A DNA stretch of 64,000 bases from Legionella moravica DSM 19234 (GTDB lineage Bacteria > Pseudomonadota > Gammaproteobacteria > Legionellales > Legionellaceae). Shown here one piece after another: positions 1-8,091 of this stretch (the stretch's first letter is position 1; each line of letters begins with the position of its first letter). The notes below the pieces were generated by a model. That model saw only the letters and a list, made by a program, of their open reading frames with translations, was not told the DNA's origin and did no database searches. A program made the translations under genes and the position numbers. The stretch is from positions 62,001 to 126,000 of the forward strand of contig NZ_KE384001.1 in assembly GCF_000423305.1 (NCBI RefSeq), read 5' to 3'.

Positions 1-1282
1 TAAATGTCGGAATGCCAAAACCTAAAGACTCCAGTCGATTTTTTCGTTGTGGCATGCCATCCAAAACTTTTTGAACTTGATTATTGATAAATTGATAGAG
101 CTTTTTGACATCCATGGACAATTGCAGTCCGCCTTGTTGACTTAATTGAGCGTAGAGTTGGGTCAATAATTGATCGCGTGCCTGGGTTTCCAACTCATCT
201 TGAACGGAACAATTTGAATAGACAATATCTACAATAATCTGATGCAAAAACTCAGGACTTGCTGTTAAAGCTTCGAGATCAGCGGGGGATTGCTCCAACG
301 CTACTTCAATATATTCTTTCGCGGCAGGAAAGGCTTTGCTTAACAAAAAAAGCTTGCAGAGTTGTTCTGTATGTTGAGTATCATTTTGTTCATTCTGCTG
401 GGATACCCTTGAGAAGAATTTTTCAACCTGCTTATCAGAAATGGTGTATGTACCAAGGCGCCTCGTTCTCAGCGTCTTTAACTCATTGTCCAGTTTGAAA
501 ATGTTATCAATACCATTAAGTAAATCTGCATCCACTTCTCTTGTTGCTTTTAAATCATGCAAACGAGTTTTTAGCGTTTCACTGCTTAATTCTATTGGGT
601 GATGTGCAATTAATGCTGAAATCATTTCTGAGCGCTCTTCATTGCTCAAGACGTTGGCAAAAGGTTGAGTAGAGGACTGCGAATTTATATAGTTAACAAA
701 TAAAGAGAACAGGGTGTTCTGATTGGTATGCCCCATGTCCCGCATGTTGATTGACAATTTAAAGAGCTCATTCGCAATAGGATCTTTATCCGATAAACCA
801 TTCTCTGCCAGATGGATTTTTAATTTGGTCACGGTGGCATGAACAAAAATCCTGATAGACTCGGGCAAATTAGCGATTGAATTGTTTAATTGTTCCAACT
901 GATTTAATCGTTGGTGATAAAAACTGGACCATAAATTGGGGTGGTCTTTCAACCGAATATACATCGATTCAACCTGTTCCTTATTCATGGCAAATGGTTT
1001 GATTAATGTGACCAAACGATCCAGTTCCTGGATAATCAATGCCTTTCTACTTAAGGTATCCAAGTCAGGACATTTCCCCATTTTACTGGCTTCTTCTATG
1101 GTTTCGAACGTATTTAACTGCCCGCTTTCATCTACTCCTTTTATCCAGTCAATTTCTGTTTGGAAATCAACCCTAATACCCTGATGCAAATGTTCCGGAT
1201 CAATCTGTTCCAAAGTTCTTACAATAAAGCTCATTTTTCCAACAACTTGGCCGTGATATAATTCTTTAGGGAGATTATGCAT
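1..1282 (-). CDS. SidK-like Dot/Icm effector (3' end outside window)
   Basis: An open frame runs without a stop from ATG at 1282 to the window edge, giving about 427 visible residues. The start reads MHNLPKELYHGQVVGKMSF, followed by FIVRTLEQIDPEHLHQGIR and EEASKMGKCPDLDTLSRKAL. From memory this pattern (YH-x-QVVGK, TIDPE, EASKSGKCP, DALSR) matches the N-terminal domain of SidK, the L. pneumophila effector that binds VatA and inhibits the host vacuolar ATPase. The visible part is mostly helical and has no signal peptide or membrane segment, as expected of a type IV substrate. The neighbouring permease and NTPDase fit the SidK locus. It looks divergent from the SidK I remember, so it may be an ortholog from a distant strain or species, or a paralog. 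Substrate and activity are inferred from family resemblance only. Confidence 0.72.
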   Translation of the reverse strand, partial: MHNLPKELYHGQVVGKMSFIVRTLEQIDPEHLHQGIRVDFQTEIDWIKGVDESGQLNTFETIEEASKMGKCPDLDTLSRKALIIQELDRLVTLIKPFAMNKEQVESMYIRLKDHPNLWSSFYHQRLNQLEQLNNSIANLPESIRIFVHATVTKLKIHLAENGLSDKDPIANELFKLSINMRDMGHTNQNTLFSLFVNYINSQSSTQPFANVLSNEERSEMISALIAHHPIELSSETLKTRLHDLKATREVDADLLNGIDNIFKLDNELKTLRTRRLGTYTISDKQVEKFFSRVSQQNEQNDTQHTEQLCKLFLLSKAFPAAKEYIEVALEQSPADLEALTASPEFLHQIIVDIVYSNCSVQDELETQARDQLLTQLYAQLSQQGGLQLSMDVKKLYQFINNQVQKVLDGMPQRKNRLESLGFGIPTF

Positions 1283-1322
1283 AGATACACCTATAACTTT
1301 ATTACCGAATAATTCTGGTCAA

Positions 1323-1351
1323 ATAATATCAAATGTGAGGTTTTTTTACAA
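1323..1351 (-). promoter_or_regulatory. Sigma70-like promoter of the SidK-like gene
   Basis: On the minus strand TTGTAA (1351-1346) and TATTAT (1328-1323) are separated by exactly 17 bp and lie about 40 bp upstream of the ATG at 1282. Spacing and composition fit a housekeeping promoter. No transcription data support it. Confidence 0.45.
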
Positions 1352-1619
1352 TATAATTGTTAGCTTTGTTTCCTTATTGTTTCATATTTGTTAAATATTT
1401 ATGAGGAACAATATTAATTTGTTTCTGATTAATGAAATTCAGGTTCAGTTTTATCGGCCAACGTGTGTTTAAGGACGATACTTTTTAATAATGTAAATCA
1501 GGTTTTATGAATTGTTAAAAAGTGAGCTTTTTTTAGAGGGGTTTACGGAATCTATAGGCCCTGTTTCATTTAGAGGCATCAAGTTGTTATCCTCCTCTAA
1601 CAGATTCTCATAGATGAGT

Positions 1620-1652
1620 GGTAGGGCGTCAACCTTAAGCTGACATCCTACC
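1620..1652 (-). terminator. Hairpin downstream of the permease gene
   Basis: GGTAGG and CCTACC pair over a loop that contains a second GTCA/TGAC pairing, giving an interrupted stem just past the permease stop. No clear U-run follows, so it may be a weak terminator or a processing hairpin. The rest of the 402-bp gap 1283-1684 holds the promoter of the SidK-like gene and no supported gene. Confidence 0.35.
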
Positions 1653-1684
1653 TAAGTAAAGACTTATTTTATTGAGTGAGTAGA

Positions 1685-3160
1685 CTATTGTGGCGGAAAT
1701 AAATCCTGAAACTTAATACGACTTTTAACGTGTAAGGCTTTACGTCTGTCTTTTGACAAATCAAATAATTTATAGATGATGATGGGAAATACAAAGCTTA
1801 CTATGCCGATACCAAAAGCCAGTTTATACATGGGATCTTTATTCAACACCAGGAAAAATAAAGCAAACAACATCAGGATCACCGCTATTATTCCAGTATA
1901 AGGAGAGTAAGGCGTAACATAGCGTAGATCTTTAATACTATAACCCGCTTGATAGAGCCTGTTTCTAAAGCTGATTTGTGAAAGACATAATGAAATCCAG
2001 GCCAATGTACCAGTAAAGCCAGAGACCAGGAGTAGGGCAATATACAGCTTGGTTTGACCAAAGAAGTATCCAACCCCTAATAAGGTCCAAACGCCAGTCA
2101 GCGTCGCAATCACCGCATTTTGCGGTATGGCATTTTTGTTAAATTTGGCAAAAGTATGAGGAGCCATACCATCTCTGGCGAGCGCATTGAGTGAGCGCAC
2201 GGTACCGTAGAATCCTGAGTTGGCGCAGGAAAGAGTAGCGGATAAAGTAACAAAACTGGTTACTGCTCCTGCCCAATTTAAACCATAAAAGTTAAGGGCA
2301 TCGGCAAATACAGAGTTTGATAAACCTGCTTTTTGCCATGGGAAGATAAGTACCAGACAAAACACGGGTATGATGTAAATGAATAAAATTCTTAAGGTCA
2401 CATTACGTATGGCATGAGGGATCATACGCGCTGGATTCTCTGATTCTCCTGCTGCAAGACCTATAATTTCCGAGCCCTGGTAGTTCACCAGAAGCAGGAC
2501 CATGGCGGTGAGTAAGGACATGGTACCGTTCGGGAGAAGGCCTCCATCTCCCAACATGTATTTAAAACCAATGATTCCAGGGGGTTCGGTTCCATGGATA
2601 ATTCCAAAGAAAATGAGAAGTGCCAAAACCACAAAGGCCATTAATGCAACAATTTTAATTAGAGCGAGCCAGAATTCAATCTCACCAAAAGTATCAACTT
2701 TTGCCAGATTGATGTAGGTAATGAGTAAACCAAAGCAAATCGCCCAGACATAGCCATTTATCCCGGTAAACATTTCCATAATAATACCGCCAGCCACGCA
2801 TTCAGCTGGAATATAGGCGACCCAGCTTATCCAGTATGACCAGCCCACTCCACAGGCTACAGAAGGGGATATAAAGTCGGACGTATACGTAACAAAGGAC
2901 CCTGAAATAGGAATGGCAACAGCCAGTTCACCCATACATAACATCGTTAAATAGATGATCAAGCCACCTAACATGTAAGCAATAAACACTGCTGGGCCAA
3001 CGAGGTTAATCACCTCGCCTGTTCCAAGAAAATAACAGGATCCAACGATCCCACCCAGAGCAATCAGCTGAACATGACGGTCTTTTAATCCACGGCGGTA
3101 GCCACTGTCTTTAATGGGTTTAGCTAAGGTTGGATTTTTCACGGGCTGTTTCTTTCTCAC
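1685..3160 (-). CDS. APC-family amino acid permease
   Basis: A 491-residue polytopic membrane protein with about 12 hydrophobic segments. After a basic cytoplasmic N-terminus it has RGLKDRHVQLIALGGIVGS, the characteristic opening of the amino acid-polyamine-organocation superfamily, here of the AnsP/GABA permease type. It also has GSEIIGLAAGESENP, the conserved loop of that group. It should exchange or import amino acids at the inner membrane; the substrate cannot be read. The start is a GTG at 3160 with no obvious Shine-Dalgarno sequence, but no better start lies before the first membrane segment. It sits between the SidK-like gene on the same strand and a divergent NTPDase gene. Legionella uses amino acids as main carbon sources, so multiple permeases are expected. 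Confidence 0.9.
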   Translation of the reverse strand: MRKKQPVKNPTLAKPIKDSGYRRGLKDRHVQLIALGGIVGSCYFLGTGEVINLVGPAVFIAYMLGGLIIYLTMLCMGELAVAIPISGSFVTYTSDFISPSVACGVGWSYWISWVAYIPAECVAGGIIMEMFTGINGYVWAICFGLLITYINLAKVDTFGEIEFWLALIKIVALMAFVVLALLIFFGIIHGTEPPGIIGFKYMLGDGGLLPNGTMSLLTAMVLLLVNYQGSEIIGLAAGESENPARMIPHAIRNVTLRILFIYIIPVFCLVLIFPWQKAGLSNSVFADALNFYGLNWAGAVTSFVTLSATLSCANSGFYGTVRSLNALARDGMAPHTFAKFNKNAIPQNAVIATLTGVWTLLGVGYFFGQTKLYIALLLVSGFTGTLAWISLCLSQISFRNRLYQAGYSIKDLRYVTPYSPYTGIIAVILMLFALFFLVLNKDPMYKLAFGIGIVSFVFPIIIYKLFDLSKDRRKALHVKSRIKFQDLFPPQ

Positions 3161-3609
3161 ATGGTTATTAAAGGGATAAACTCTAATGTTATAATTAACT
3201 GAAAAATTTTAAAACTATTCTAATCATAAAAACTAAAAATAGTTCCTTTGTAATTGAATAAACAGTTAATTTATTTCATCAAGTCACTCGAAGATTAATT
3301 CAATAAAAATTAAATTTTGGCGTTTATAGCATAATTTTTGTGCTTTTAAAAGAAAGTTTTTGGCTTAAGCTATTTGCTTTGCTCATCCAGAACAAACATC
3401 GAAAGAATTCTGTCCGTGATTTAATAATAACTGTTTGATTTAAAACAACAATTTCATGTCTTTTTGATTTGCTATAATCGGTGATTAAAATTAAAAAATG
3501 AATCAATTTAGAGTCTGTTGACAATTGCTCCTAATCATTGCATTTAAATTTTTGACCCTGAGAATTTACTCAGGTAGGATATTTTTATCTTAAGTTGTAA
3601 GGAACGATT
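3161..3609. other. Intergenic region between permease and NTPDase
   Basis: This 449-bp AT-rich divergent region should hold both promoters. Near the NTPDase start there is a GTCTGTTGACAATTG segment at about 3512. It matches the terminal repeat seen at 30509 and 37307, so it may be a solo end of that repeat family or simply a TTGACA-type -35 box. AAGGAA just before 3610 is the ribosome binding site. Nothing else is convincing. Confidence 0.4.
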
Positions 3610-4755
3610 ATGTACCGATTATGGACGATCGCCACTGTTTTTTTTGTGTTCACTTCCGCTGTTTTTGCTGATAAATCGGAATGCTTGAATCACCATTGCC
3701 TGGCTGTAGTTGATGCGGGCAGCTCAGGATCCAGATTACACGTTTACGCATATGACCTGGATGAAACCAATACCCCAACTGGCATCAAGGAAATATGGAA
3801 CAGAAAGGCTCTACCTGGACTATCCACTCTGGAACATGAACATAAGTCAATTTCAGTTTACATGGAGAAATTATTTACTGACGCACCCACAGTTCAAATG
3901 CCGGTTTATTTTTACTCAACTGCTGGGATGCGATTATTACCAAAGACTCATCATAAAAATGTGAATCAATTGGTCGCTGACTGGTTTGACAAACAATACT
4001 ACTGGCGTTTGGTTACTGCCCGAACCATTACAGGTCATGAGGAGGGAGTTTTTGCATGGCTGGCAACAAACTATCAATTAAATCTGTTTAAACAAAGCGA
4101 AAAACCACTGGCTGGAGTAATGGACATTGGCGGAGCTTCCGTTCAAATTGTTATTCCTTTGAATGAAGAGCCAACTATGGATTCAAAAGACCGAGTTGAG
4201 TTTAATTTATACGGAAAAAAATACCGTTTATATGCACGCAGTTTTCTGGGATTAGGGCAAAATGAAATGGGGCATCAATTCTATGACCGAAAAACATGCT
4301 TTCCCGATGAATACGAATTACCCAGCGGACGATCTGGCAAAGGCGATGCCTCTACATGCACCAATGAACTGTCCATTTTAGTAAATGACGTACATTCAGT
4401 GAGAAAAACAGTCAAATCAGTACTGGCTTTAAACCCCGTAGATAATTGGTACATCATTGGTGGAATTACATTCATGCTCAACGACAAACTATTCCCAACC
4501 ACCCAACACCAATTTACCAATCAGGACTTAATCTCTTTCGCAGATAAAAACATCTGCCACCAAAAATGGACCATCCTGGAAGAAATCTACCCCGATAACT
4601 TCATGCTCTACAACTACTGCATGCTCCCATCCTATCTCTACGCCTTAATAGTCAACGGCTACGGCCTCCCAGCCAACCAAAACATCAATTTCCTACCCTT
4701 GAATAAAAACGCCGACTGGACCATAGGAGTAGTATTGCAACATCACCAAACTTAA
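3610..4755 (+). CDS. Secreted ecto-NTPDase (GDA1/CD39 apyrase)
   Basis: 381 residues with a signal peptide (about 1-20, ending AVFA). All five apyrase conserved regions are visible: VDAGSSGSR (34-42), STAGMRLLP, ITGHEEGVFAW with the catalytic Glu, DIGGASVQI, and a final WYIIGG. GDA1/CD39 enzymes hydrolyse nucleoside tri- and diphosphates; in Legionella two are known (lpg1905 and lpg0971), and position beside a SidK-like gene and a permease suggests the lpg0971 type. Export to periplasm or vacuole lumen would let it act on host ATP or GTP. AAGGAA precedes the ATG at good spacing. The gene ends 16 bp before a tRNA gene. Activity is inferred from complete motifs. Confidence 0.9.
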   Translation: MYRLWTIATVFFVFTSAVFADKSECLNHHCLAVVDAGSSGSRLHVYAYDLDETNTPTGIKEIWNRKALPGLSTLEHEHKSISVYMEKLFTDAPTVQMPVYFYSTAGMRLLPKTHHKNVNQLVADWFDKQYYWRLVTARTITGHEEGVFAWLATNYQLNLFKQSEKPLAGVMDIGGASVQIVIPLNEEPTMDSKDRVEFNLYGKKYRLYARSFLGLGQNEMGHQFYDRKTCFPDEYELPSGRSGKGDASTCTNELSILVNDVHSVRKTVKSVLALNPVDNWYIIGGITFMLNDKLFPTTQHQFTNQDLISFADKNICHQKWTILEEIYPDNFMLYNYCMLPSYLYALIVNGYGLPANQNINFLPLNKNADWTIGVVLQHHQT

Positions 4756-4771
4756 GTATACTTTTTATTAA

Positions 4772-4844
4772 GCCGCTGTAGCTCAGTTGGTAGAGCAGTT
4801 GATTCGTAATCAAAAGGTCTGCGGTTCGATTCCGCGCAGCGGCA
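4772..4844 (+). tRNA. tRNA-Thr (anticodon CGT)
   Basis: A 73-nt cloverleaf: acceptor GCCGCTG pairs with CAGCGGC plus discriminator A, D-arm GCTC/GAGC, anticodon stem GTTGA/TCAAA with loop TTCGTAA (anticodon CGT, reading ACG), and T-arm TGCGG-TTCGATT-CCGCG. The CCA is not encoded. A conserved locus ends here and accessory genes begin, so it is a plausible integration site. I found neither a second copy of the 3' end nor an integrase in the window. Confidence 0.95.
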
Positions 4845-4976
4845 TAGTAGAATCAATAAGTTACAAAATTTTCTCACGGTCTCCTTGTTTTGTGTCGCAG
4901 CTGTGTCGCAATAATATCCGGGTCTTTCCTTAGTCTATACTCTAGGTATCAGTATTTCAGTCAAAAAGGACATGAT

Positions 4977-5276
4977 ATGAATACTAGAGTCAATATTTCA
5001 TTTCTTTTGTTAGTTTTACTACCTCTCACATCATTTTCCGAAGAAAAATTTGACAAATTAAGATGTAATGGAAAGCTCATTGAACCAGGTGATTCCCTAC
5101 AATTTGTTCTTGAAAATTGTGGTGAGCCAGTTAATAGAAGAAATTGGGGAAATCAATATGAGACTCAAAAATATCTCTATTTCAAAGCACCAGGCGAGTC
5201 TGGTTGTTATTACACTTTTTTTATTGATGACAAGATAGTTGCTAGTGTCTACAGAGGGTATCAAGGATGTCCTTAA
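4977..5276 (+). CDS. Exported DUF2845-type protein
   Basis: 99 residues with a signal peptide (hydrophobic 6-20, cleavage near SFS-EE), then a small domain with LRCNGKLIEPGDSLQFVLENCGEP and a second pair of cysteines. The LRC-x-GKLI-x-x-GD pattern is typical of DUF2845, small periplasmic proteins of unknown function in gamma-proteobacteria. The start at 4977 is chosen because AAAAGGA lies just upstream and the signal peptide begins there; an upstream in-frame Met has no such context. Four cysteines (LRC, ENC, SGC, QGC) suggest disulfides. It overlaps the next gene by 10 bp, so the two are probably co-expressed. Confidence 0.75.
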   Translation: MNTRVNISFLLLVLLPLTSFSEEKFDKLRCNGKLIEPGDSLQFVLENCGEPVNRRNWGNQYETQKYLYFKAPGESGCYYTFFIDDKIVASVYRGYQGCP

Positions 5277-5623
5277 GATCCCACATATATATATTAGTAA
5301 TAGGAGGCTTCACTTTCGGATTGCTTGTATTTCCTTTAGTCACTTATGCTAAATCAGGTTGCTGCTCCCATCATAAGGGCGTAGCAGGATGTAATTCATC
5401 AACTGGATTTTATCATTGTTCTGATGGAACAGATTCTCCTTCCTGTATTTGTGGATATTCTAACCAAAATAGTTCTATCAAATACAAGCCTTTTAATACC
5501 AATACCAATACCAATATCAATATTAGTGCACCAGTATCAACAATAACCATTGGGGACATGACTGTTTATAAATGGACAGATAAGAAGGGAGTTGTTCATT
5601 ATAGCGATAAACCATTTAGGTAG
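5267..5623 (+). CDS. Exported Cys-rich protein with DUF4124-like tail
   Basis: 118 residues. A hydrophobic N-terminal segment (about 7-27, ending TYA) acts as signal peptide or anchor, followed by a Cys-rich stretch (SGCCSHHKGVAGC, HCSDGTDSPSCICG) of the kind found in small YHYH/SGCC-type exported proteins. The C-terminal VYKWTDKKGVVHYSDKP is the DUF4124 signature of envelope proteins. A linker of repeated Asn-Thr (NTNTNTNINI) is encoded by a short AATACC hexamer repeat. The start overlaps the upstream DUF2845 gene, implying coupled translation. Function unknown. Confidence 0.7.
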   Translation: MSLRSHIYILVIGGFTFGLLVFPLVTYAKSGCCSHHKGVAGCNSSTGFYHCSDGTDSPSCICGYSNQNSSIKYKPFNTNTNTNINISAPVSTITIGDMTVYKWTDKKGVVHYSDKPFR

Positions 5624-5707
5624 TAAATAAAATCAATTTCGTCGATACATTAAATCATATCTCCTGGTTTTGCTATAATTTGAACAATAGATATTACAAG
5701 GGAATTT

Positions 5708-6520
5708 ATGTCCGTAAATAAATTGCGATCTATTTTAAAAAGTGCTTTTCCTCACTTATCTAAAATGTTTTCCGAAAAAGAAGGTGTTCAGCAATACAGG
5801 AAAATATTAACGTATTTTTTAAAGGATGGAGTAATCGATCCCCTTGAGTTAGAGCAACTCAAATATGTAGAAAATAAATACGAACTGACAGAGGAAGAAA
5901 TAAGAAAAATTCAAAGAAAGGCATTATCGACCTACTTTAATGAGATTATCTCTGATAAGAGAATTAGTGAAGAAGAGCGAAAAACGTTACAAGAGTTATT
6001 GAATTTATTCTCTTTGCAAACTAACGAAATTAATTTTGATCAAAAAATTTTCAACAAATATTATACTTTGGGATTAATTGAGCAAGGCTCATTACCATCG
6101 GTTGAAAATAAAGATAAACTAAACATTATTTTTAAACCAAATGAAATATTGCACTACCGTGCCTCTTCTCAATTAAATAAAATAAAAAAAGTTACTAAAC
6201 GAATCAATTATGGAGGCTTGACTGGCTCTATAAAAATTATGAAAGGAGTTCGTTATAGGATCGGCTCTATTGGGGTTCAAACAAAAACACAAGAAATTCT
6301 TGATACAGAAGACGTTGGGATTTTATACATTACAAACCAACGTATTGGTTTCAAAGGTAATAAAAAGCAATTTAATATCTTATTCAATAAAATCTTATCT
6401 TTTGAATTATTTGCAGAAGGTATCTTTCTATTCAAACAAGGCAAAGAAACTCCTTATATTTTAACTTTGGATGATTATGAGATTCCTCTAACCATACTGT
6501 CGTTCCTTTTAAATAATTAA
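5708..6520 (+). CDS. Unknown protein with TerB-like helices and GRAM/PH-like C-terminus
   Basis: 270 residues, cytoplasmic, no signal peptide. The first 120 residues are charged helices with acidic repeats (LKDGVIDPLELEQL, ISDKRISEEERKTL) that recall TerB/EF-hand-like tellurite-resistance folds. The last 70 (ILYITNQRIGFKGNKKQF and the strands after it) match the general GRAM/bacterial PH pattern, in which a beta-sandwich starts with TN-x-RI. AAGGGA precedes the ATG. It lies in the tRNA-proximal accessory region. The domain guesses are low-resolution pattern matches. Confidence 0.6.
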   Translation: MSVNKLRSILKSAFPHLSKMFSEKEGVQQYRKILTYFLKDGVIDPLELEQLKYVENKYELTEEEIRKIQRKALSTYFNEIISDKRISEEERKTLQELLNLFSLQTNEINFDQKIFNKYYTLGLIEQGSLPSVENKDKLNIIFKPNEILHYRASSQLNKIKKVTKRINYGGLTGSIKIMKGVRYRIGSIGVQTKTQEILDTEDVGILYITNQRIGFKGNKKQFNILFNKILSFELFAEGIFLFKQGKETPYILTLDDYEIPLTILSFLLNN

Positions 6521-6668
6521 TTGTTCTTGAACGATCCAGAGTTGTTCTCTATAGAAAACAAGCAACCTGTGTGATTTCATACAGGCACTGCCTCTTCGAT
6601 CGCAATGCACACTGACACTTAATATTCTATAATTGAACAAATGCATTCAAATCCCTTGGGAGAGTTAA

Positions 6669-6893
6669 ATGGCCTTAGAATGGAGTGATAAGTTAGTTCA
6701 GTATAAAATAAGGAATTGGCTTCAAGATTTCGATACAGATTATTGTCCAGAAGATGGGGACTATGTTCCTGTTAATGAGAATGAGGATGGGAATTTGGAG
6801 CCTAACTTCAAAGAAAAACGCTATTTTAGAAGAGAAGAGCCCTTCCCGGATGATAGGGATTGGATTCCTTGCTTAATTTTGCATGAAAAATGA
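6669..6893 (+). CDS. Small acidic protein of unknown function
   Basis: 74 residues, strongly acidic and aromatic, with NWLQDFDTDYCPEDGDYVP and RREEPFPDDRDWIPCL. GGGAGAG lies 7 bp before the ATG, which supports translation. No domain is recognised. A 9-bp perfect hairpin follows at 6932. Confidence 0.5.
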   Translation: MALEWSDKLVQYKIRNWLQDFDTDYCPEDGDYVPVNENEDGNLEPNFKEKRYFRREEPFPDDRDWIPCLILHEK

Positions 6894-6931
6894 CTCACTC
6901 CCTCACTTTCTATTAATTGCTAAAAATTTAC

Positions 6932-6957
6932 AATCCCGTTTGGTTGCGAACGGGATT
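6932..6957. terminator. Hairpin between convergent genes
   Basis: AATCCCGTT and AACGGGATT form a perfect 9-bp stem with an 8-nt loop, between the small acidic gene (+) and the Doc-like gene (-). It could serve both strands, though only short T or A runs flank it. Confidence 0.5.
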
Positions 6958-6966
6958 AAACTAACC

Positions 6967-7215
6967 TTATTTATTTGAAAAAACGTAGGATTTTAAAAGC
7001 TCAACAAGCCTATGTCTATCCACAACTCCAGATGCTGCCTGTTCGATAATATTTGGTAAATCATCCTTAATATCATTGATATTTTCATAATGATGATATT
7101 GTTCAGCACGTTTAAGCGCAGATTCAAGTTTCCCTGGATCAGTAACAGAAGCATTGGATAATATTTCACTTTGAATAAATACAACATCTTCTACAGTTAA
7201 AAAAATTAATTCCAT
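6967..7215 (-). CDS. Doc-like toxin remnant without Fic motif
   Basis: 82 residues. The first 40 (LTVEDVVFIQSEIL, then DPGKLESALKRAEQ) follow the Doc/death-on-curing opening (LT-x-E-x-V-x-x-IH, then R-x-x-GLLESAL). Doc should continue to an H-P-F-x-D-G-N-K-R loop, but here the segment after EQAASGVVDRHRLVELL ends at residue 82 with no such loop. Doc proteins are usually about 125 residues. It is either a truncated, inactive toxin or a small protein with another role. Its ATG shares one base with the antitoxin stop codon (TAATG), the coupled arrangement usual in phd-doc operons. Confidence 0.6.
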   Translation of the reverse strand: MELIFLTVEDVVFIQSEILSNASVTDPGKLESALKRAEQYHHYENINDIKDDLPNIIEQAASGVVDRHRLVELLKSYVFSNK

Positions 7216-7451
7216 TATTTATCCGCTAAGGCTTTAATAGTCGCAGTATGTCGCTCTTTTAGTTTAGCAATCGTCTGAGCACGTTTCTTGTACTTTGCTT
7301 CTTCAAGTTGAGCATCAGTTGGTGTGCCAATTTTCCCTATGATAAAAGGTTTTTGGCCTTTGCGAGTAAAGCAGATTTGCTCACCATTGGCGATTTTCTC
7401 CATGATTTCACATAAATGTTCGCGCATATGAGTATAAGATACTGTTTGCAT
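7215..7451 (-). CDS. Phd/YefM-type antitoxin
   Basis: 78 residues opening MQTVSYTHMREHLCEIMEK, the Phd/YefM DNA-binding fold, followed by the strand pair ICFTRKGQKPFIIGKI and a basic C-terminal helix that would wrap the toxin. The ATG at 7451 is preferred over the GTG at 7463 because GGAG lies 6 bp upstream of it. It would repress its own promoter, and a perfect 14-bp palindrome overlaps that promoter. Residues are intact even though the partner toxin looks truncated, so it may now work as an orphan repressor or anti-toxin. Confidence 0.8.
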   Translation of the reverse strand: MQTVSYTHMREHLCEIMEKIANGEQICFTRKGQKPFIIGKIGTPTDAQLEEAKYKKRAQTIAKLKERHTATIKALADK

Positions 7452-7468
7452 GGTTTTCTCCACATTTC

Positions 7469-7510
7469 CTGTACATGTACAGTATAGTTGTTTTGATATG
7501 CTTGTTTCAA
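7469..7510 (-). promoter_or_regulatory. Promoter and palindromic operator of the Phd/Doc pair
   Basis: On the minus strand TTGAAA (7510-7505) and TATACT (7486-7481) are spaced 18 bp apart. The perfect 14-bp palindrome CTGTACATGTACAG (7469-7482) overlaps the -10 box and start site. This is the expected layout for Phd-type autorepression. Confidence 0.65.
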
Positions 7511-8017
7511 GTTAACTTGACTAAACAAAGTGCGACCTAACATAACCTACTCGATCATTTAACCCGAGTTTTACAATATTTGAGTTCCAGCTAGTGTCGT
7601 AAATTACTGTAATTGTGCCTGGGATATCATGGGGTTAACTTATACTGATTTGTTCATAATTCTGAAGTGTTCATTCAAAATGAACGATACAAAAAAATGA
7701 ACAAGATTACCTATAGGCCTAGAATATCTGAAATCGGGTTTCTAATCGTTTTGCATAAGATCAGCATAAGATCAGGGTCAGGTCTTGAATTGTGAATTCT
7801 CAATTACAGCACATGCAAAATTCAAGGCCTGACCCTGCTGACCTTTCAAGGCCTGACCCTGCTGACCGGTTCCTTGGTTTAACTATTTAGTAAAGTGATC
7901 CATACCAAAAAACAGATTTCATAAAATGTCTAGTGTTCAGTCTCGCTTTTTGCCTTACTGTCCAGAAATGGGTACAAAGCGAGACTTTACCCTGATACTC
8001 TCTTTTAAAAGTAATGT
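7511..8017. other. Intergenic region between the Phd/Doc pair and the Fic gene
   Basis: About 500 bp without a supported ORF. It holds a 7-3-7 palindrome (GTTCATT-CAA-AATGAAC, 7669-7685), a direct repeat of GCATAAGATCA (7753-7774), and a complete REP-like unit with an extra half copy (7773-7867). The palindrome could be an operator, but no adjacent gene identifies its regulator. Confidence 0.5.
7773..7867. repeat. REP-like palindromic unit (solo copy)
   Basis: CAGGGTCAGGTCTTGAATT (from 7773) and AATTCAAGGCCTGACCCTG (ending about 7837) are inverted copies with one mismatch, forming a long hairpin. A second copy of the right end (CAAGGCCTGACCCTGCTGAC) follows at once. The two halves meet at GCACATG|CAAAATTC (7815/7816). 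The same halves flank the RAYT transposase gene at 9314 and 10279. Confidence 0.8.
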
Positions 8018-8091
8018 TGATTAATAAAATCATGCTTTATTAATCATTAATGCGCTATATTGTGATTAATAAATAGCGAGGTTATTAATCA
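8018..8091 (+). promoter_or_regulatory. Two operator-like dyads upstream of the Fic gene
   Basis: TGATTAATAAA (8018-8028) is followed 7 bp later by its exact reverse complement TTTATTAATCA (8036-8046). A second TGATTAATAAA (8063-8073) is followed 8 bp later by TTATTAATCA (8082-8091), which runs into the start codon. Four half-sites in two dyads 45 bp apart strongly suggest a transcription factor, probably repressing. The downstream Fic protein has its own C-terminal winged helix, so autoregulation is the simplest reading. Confidence 0.7.

Noticed and set aside
4845-4976. Phage attachment site or integrase remnant beside the tRNA (repeated TGTGTCGCA)
   Set aside because: Only a 9-bp direct repeat; no second copy of the tRNA end and no integrase fragment in any frame.
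5506-5530. Phase-variable hexamer repeat in the DUF4124-like gene
   Set aside because: AATACC units are multiples of three, so changes in number would not shift the frame.
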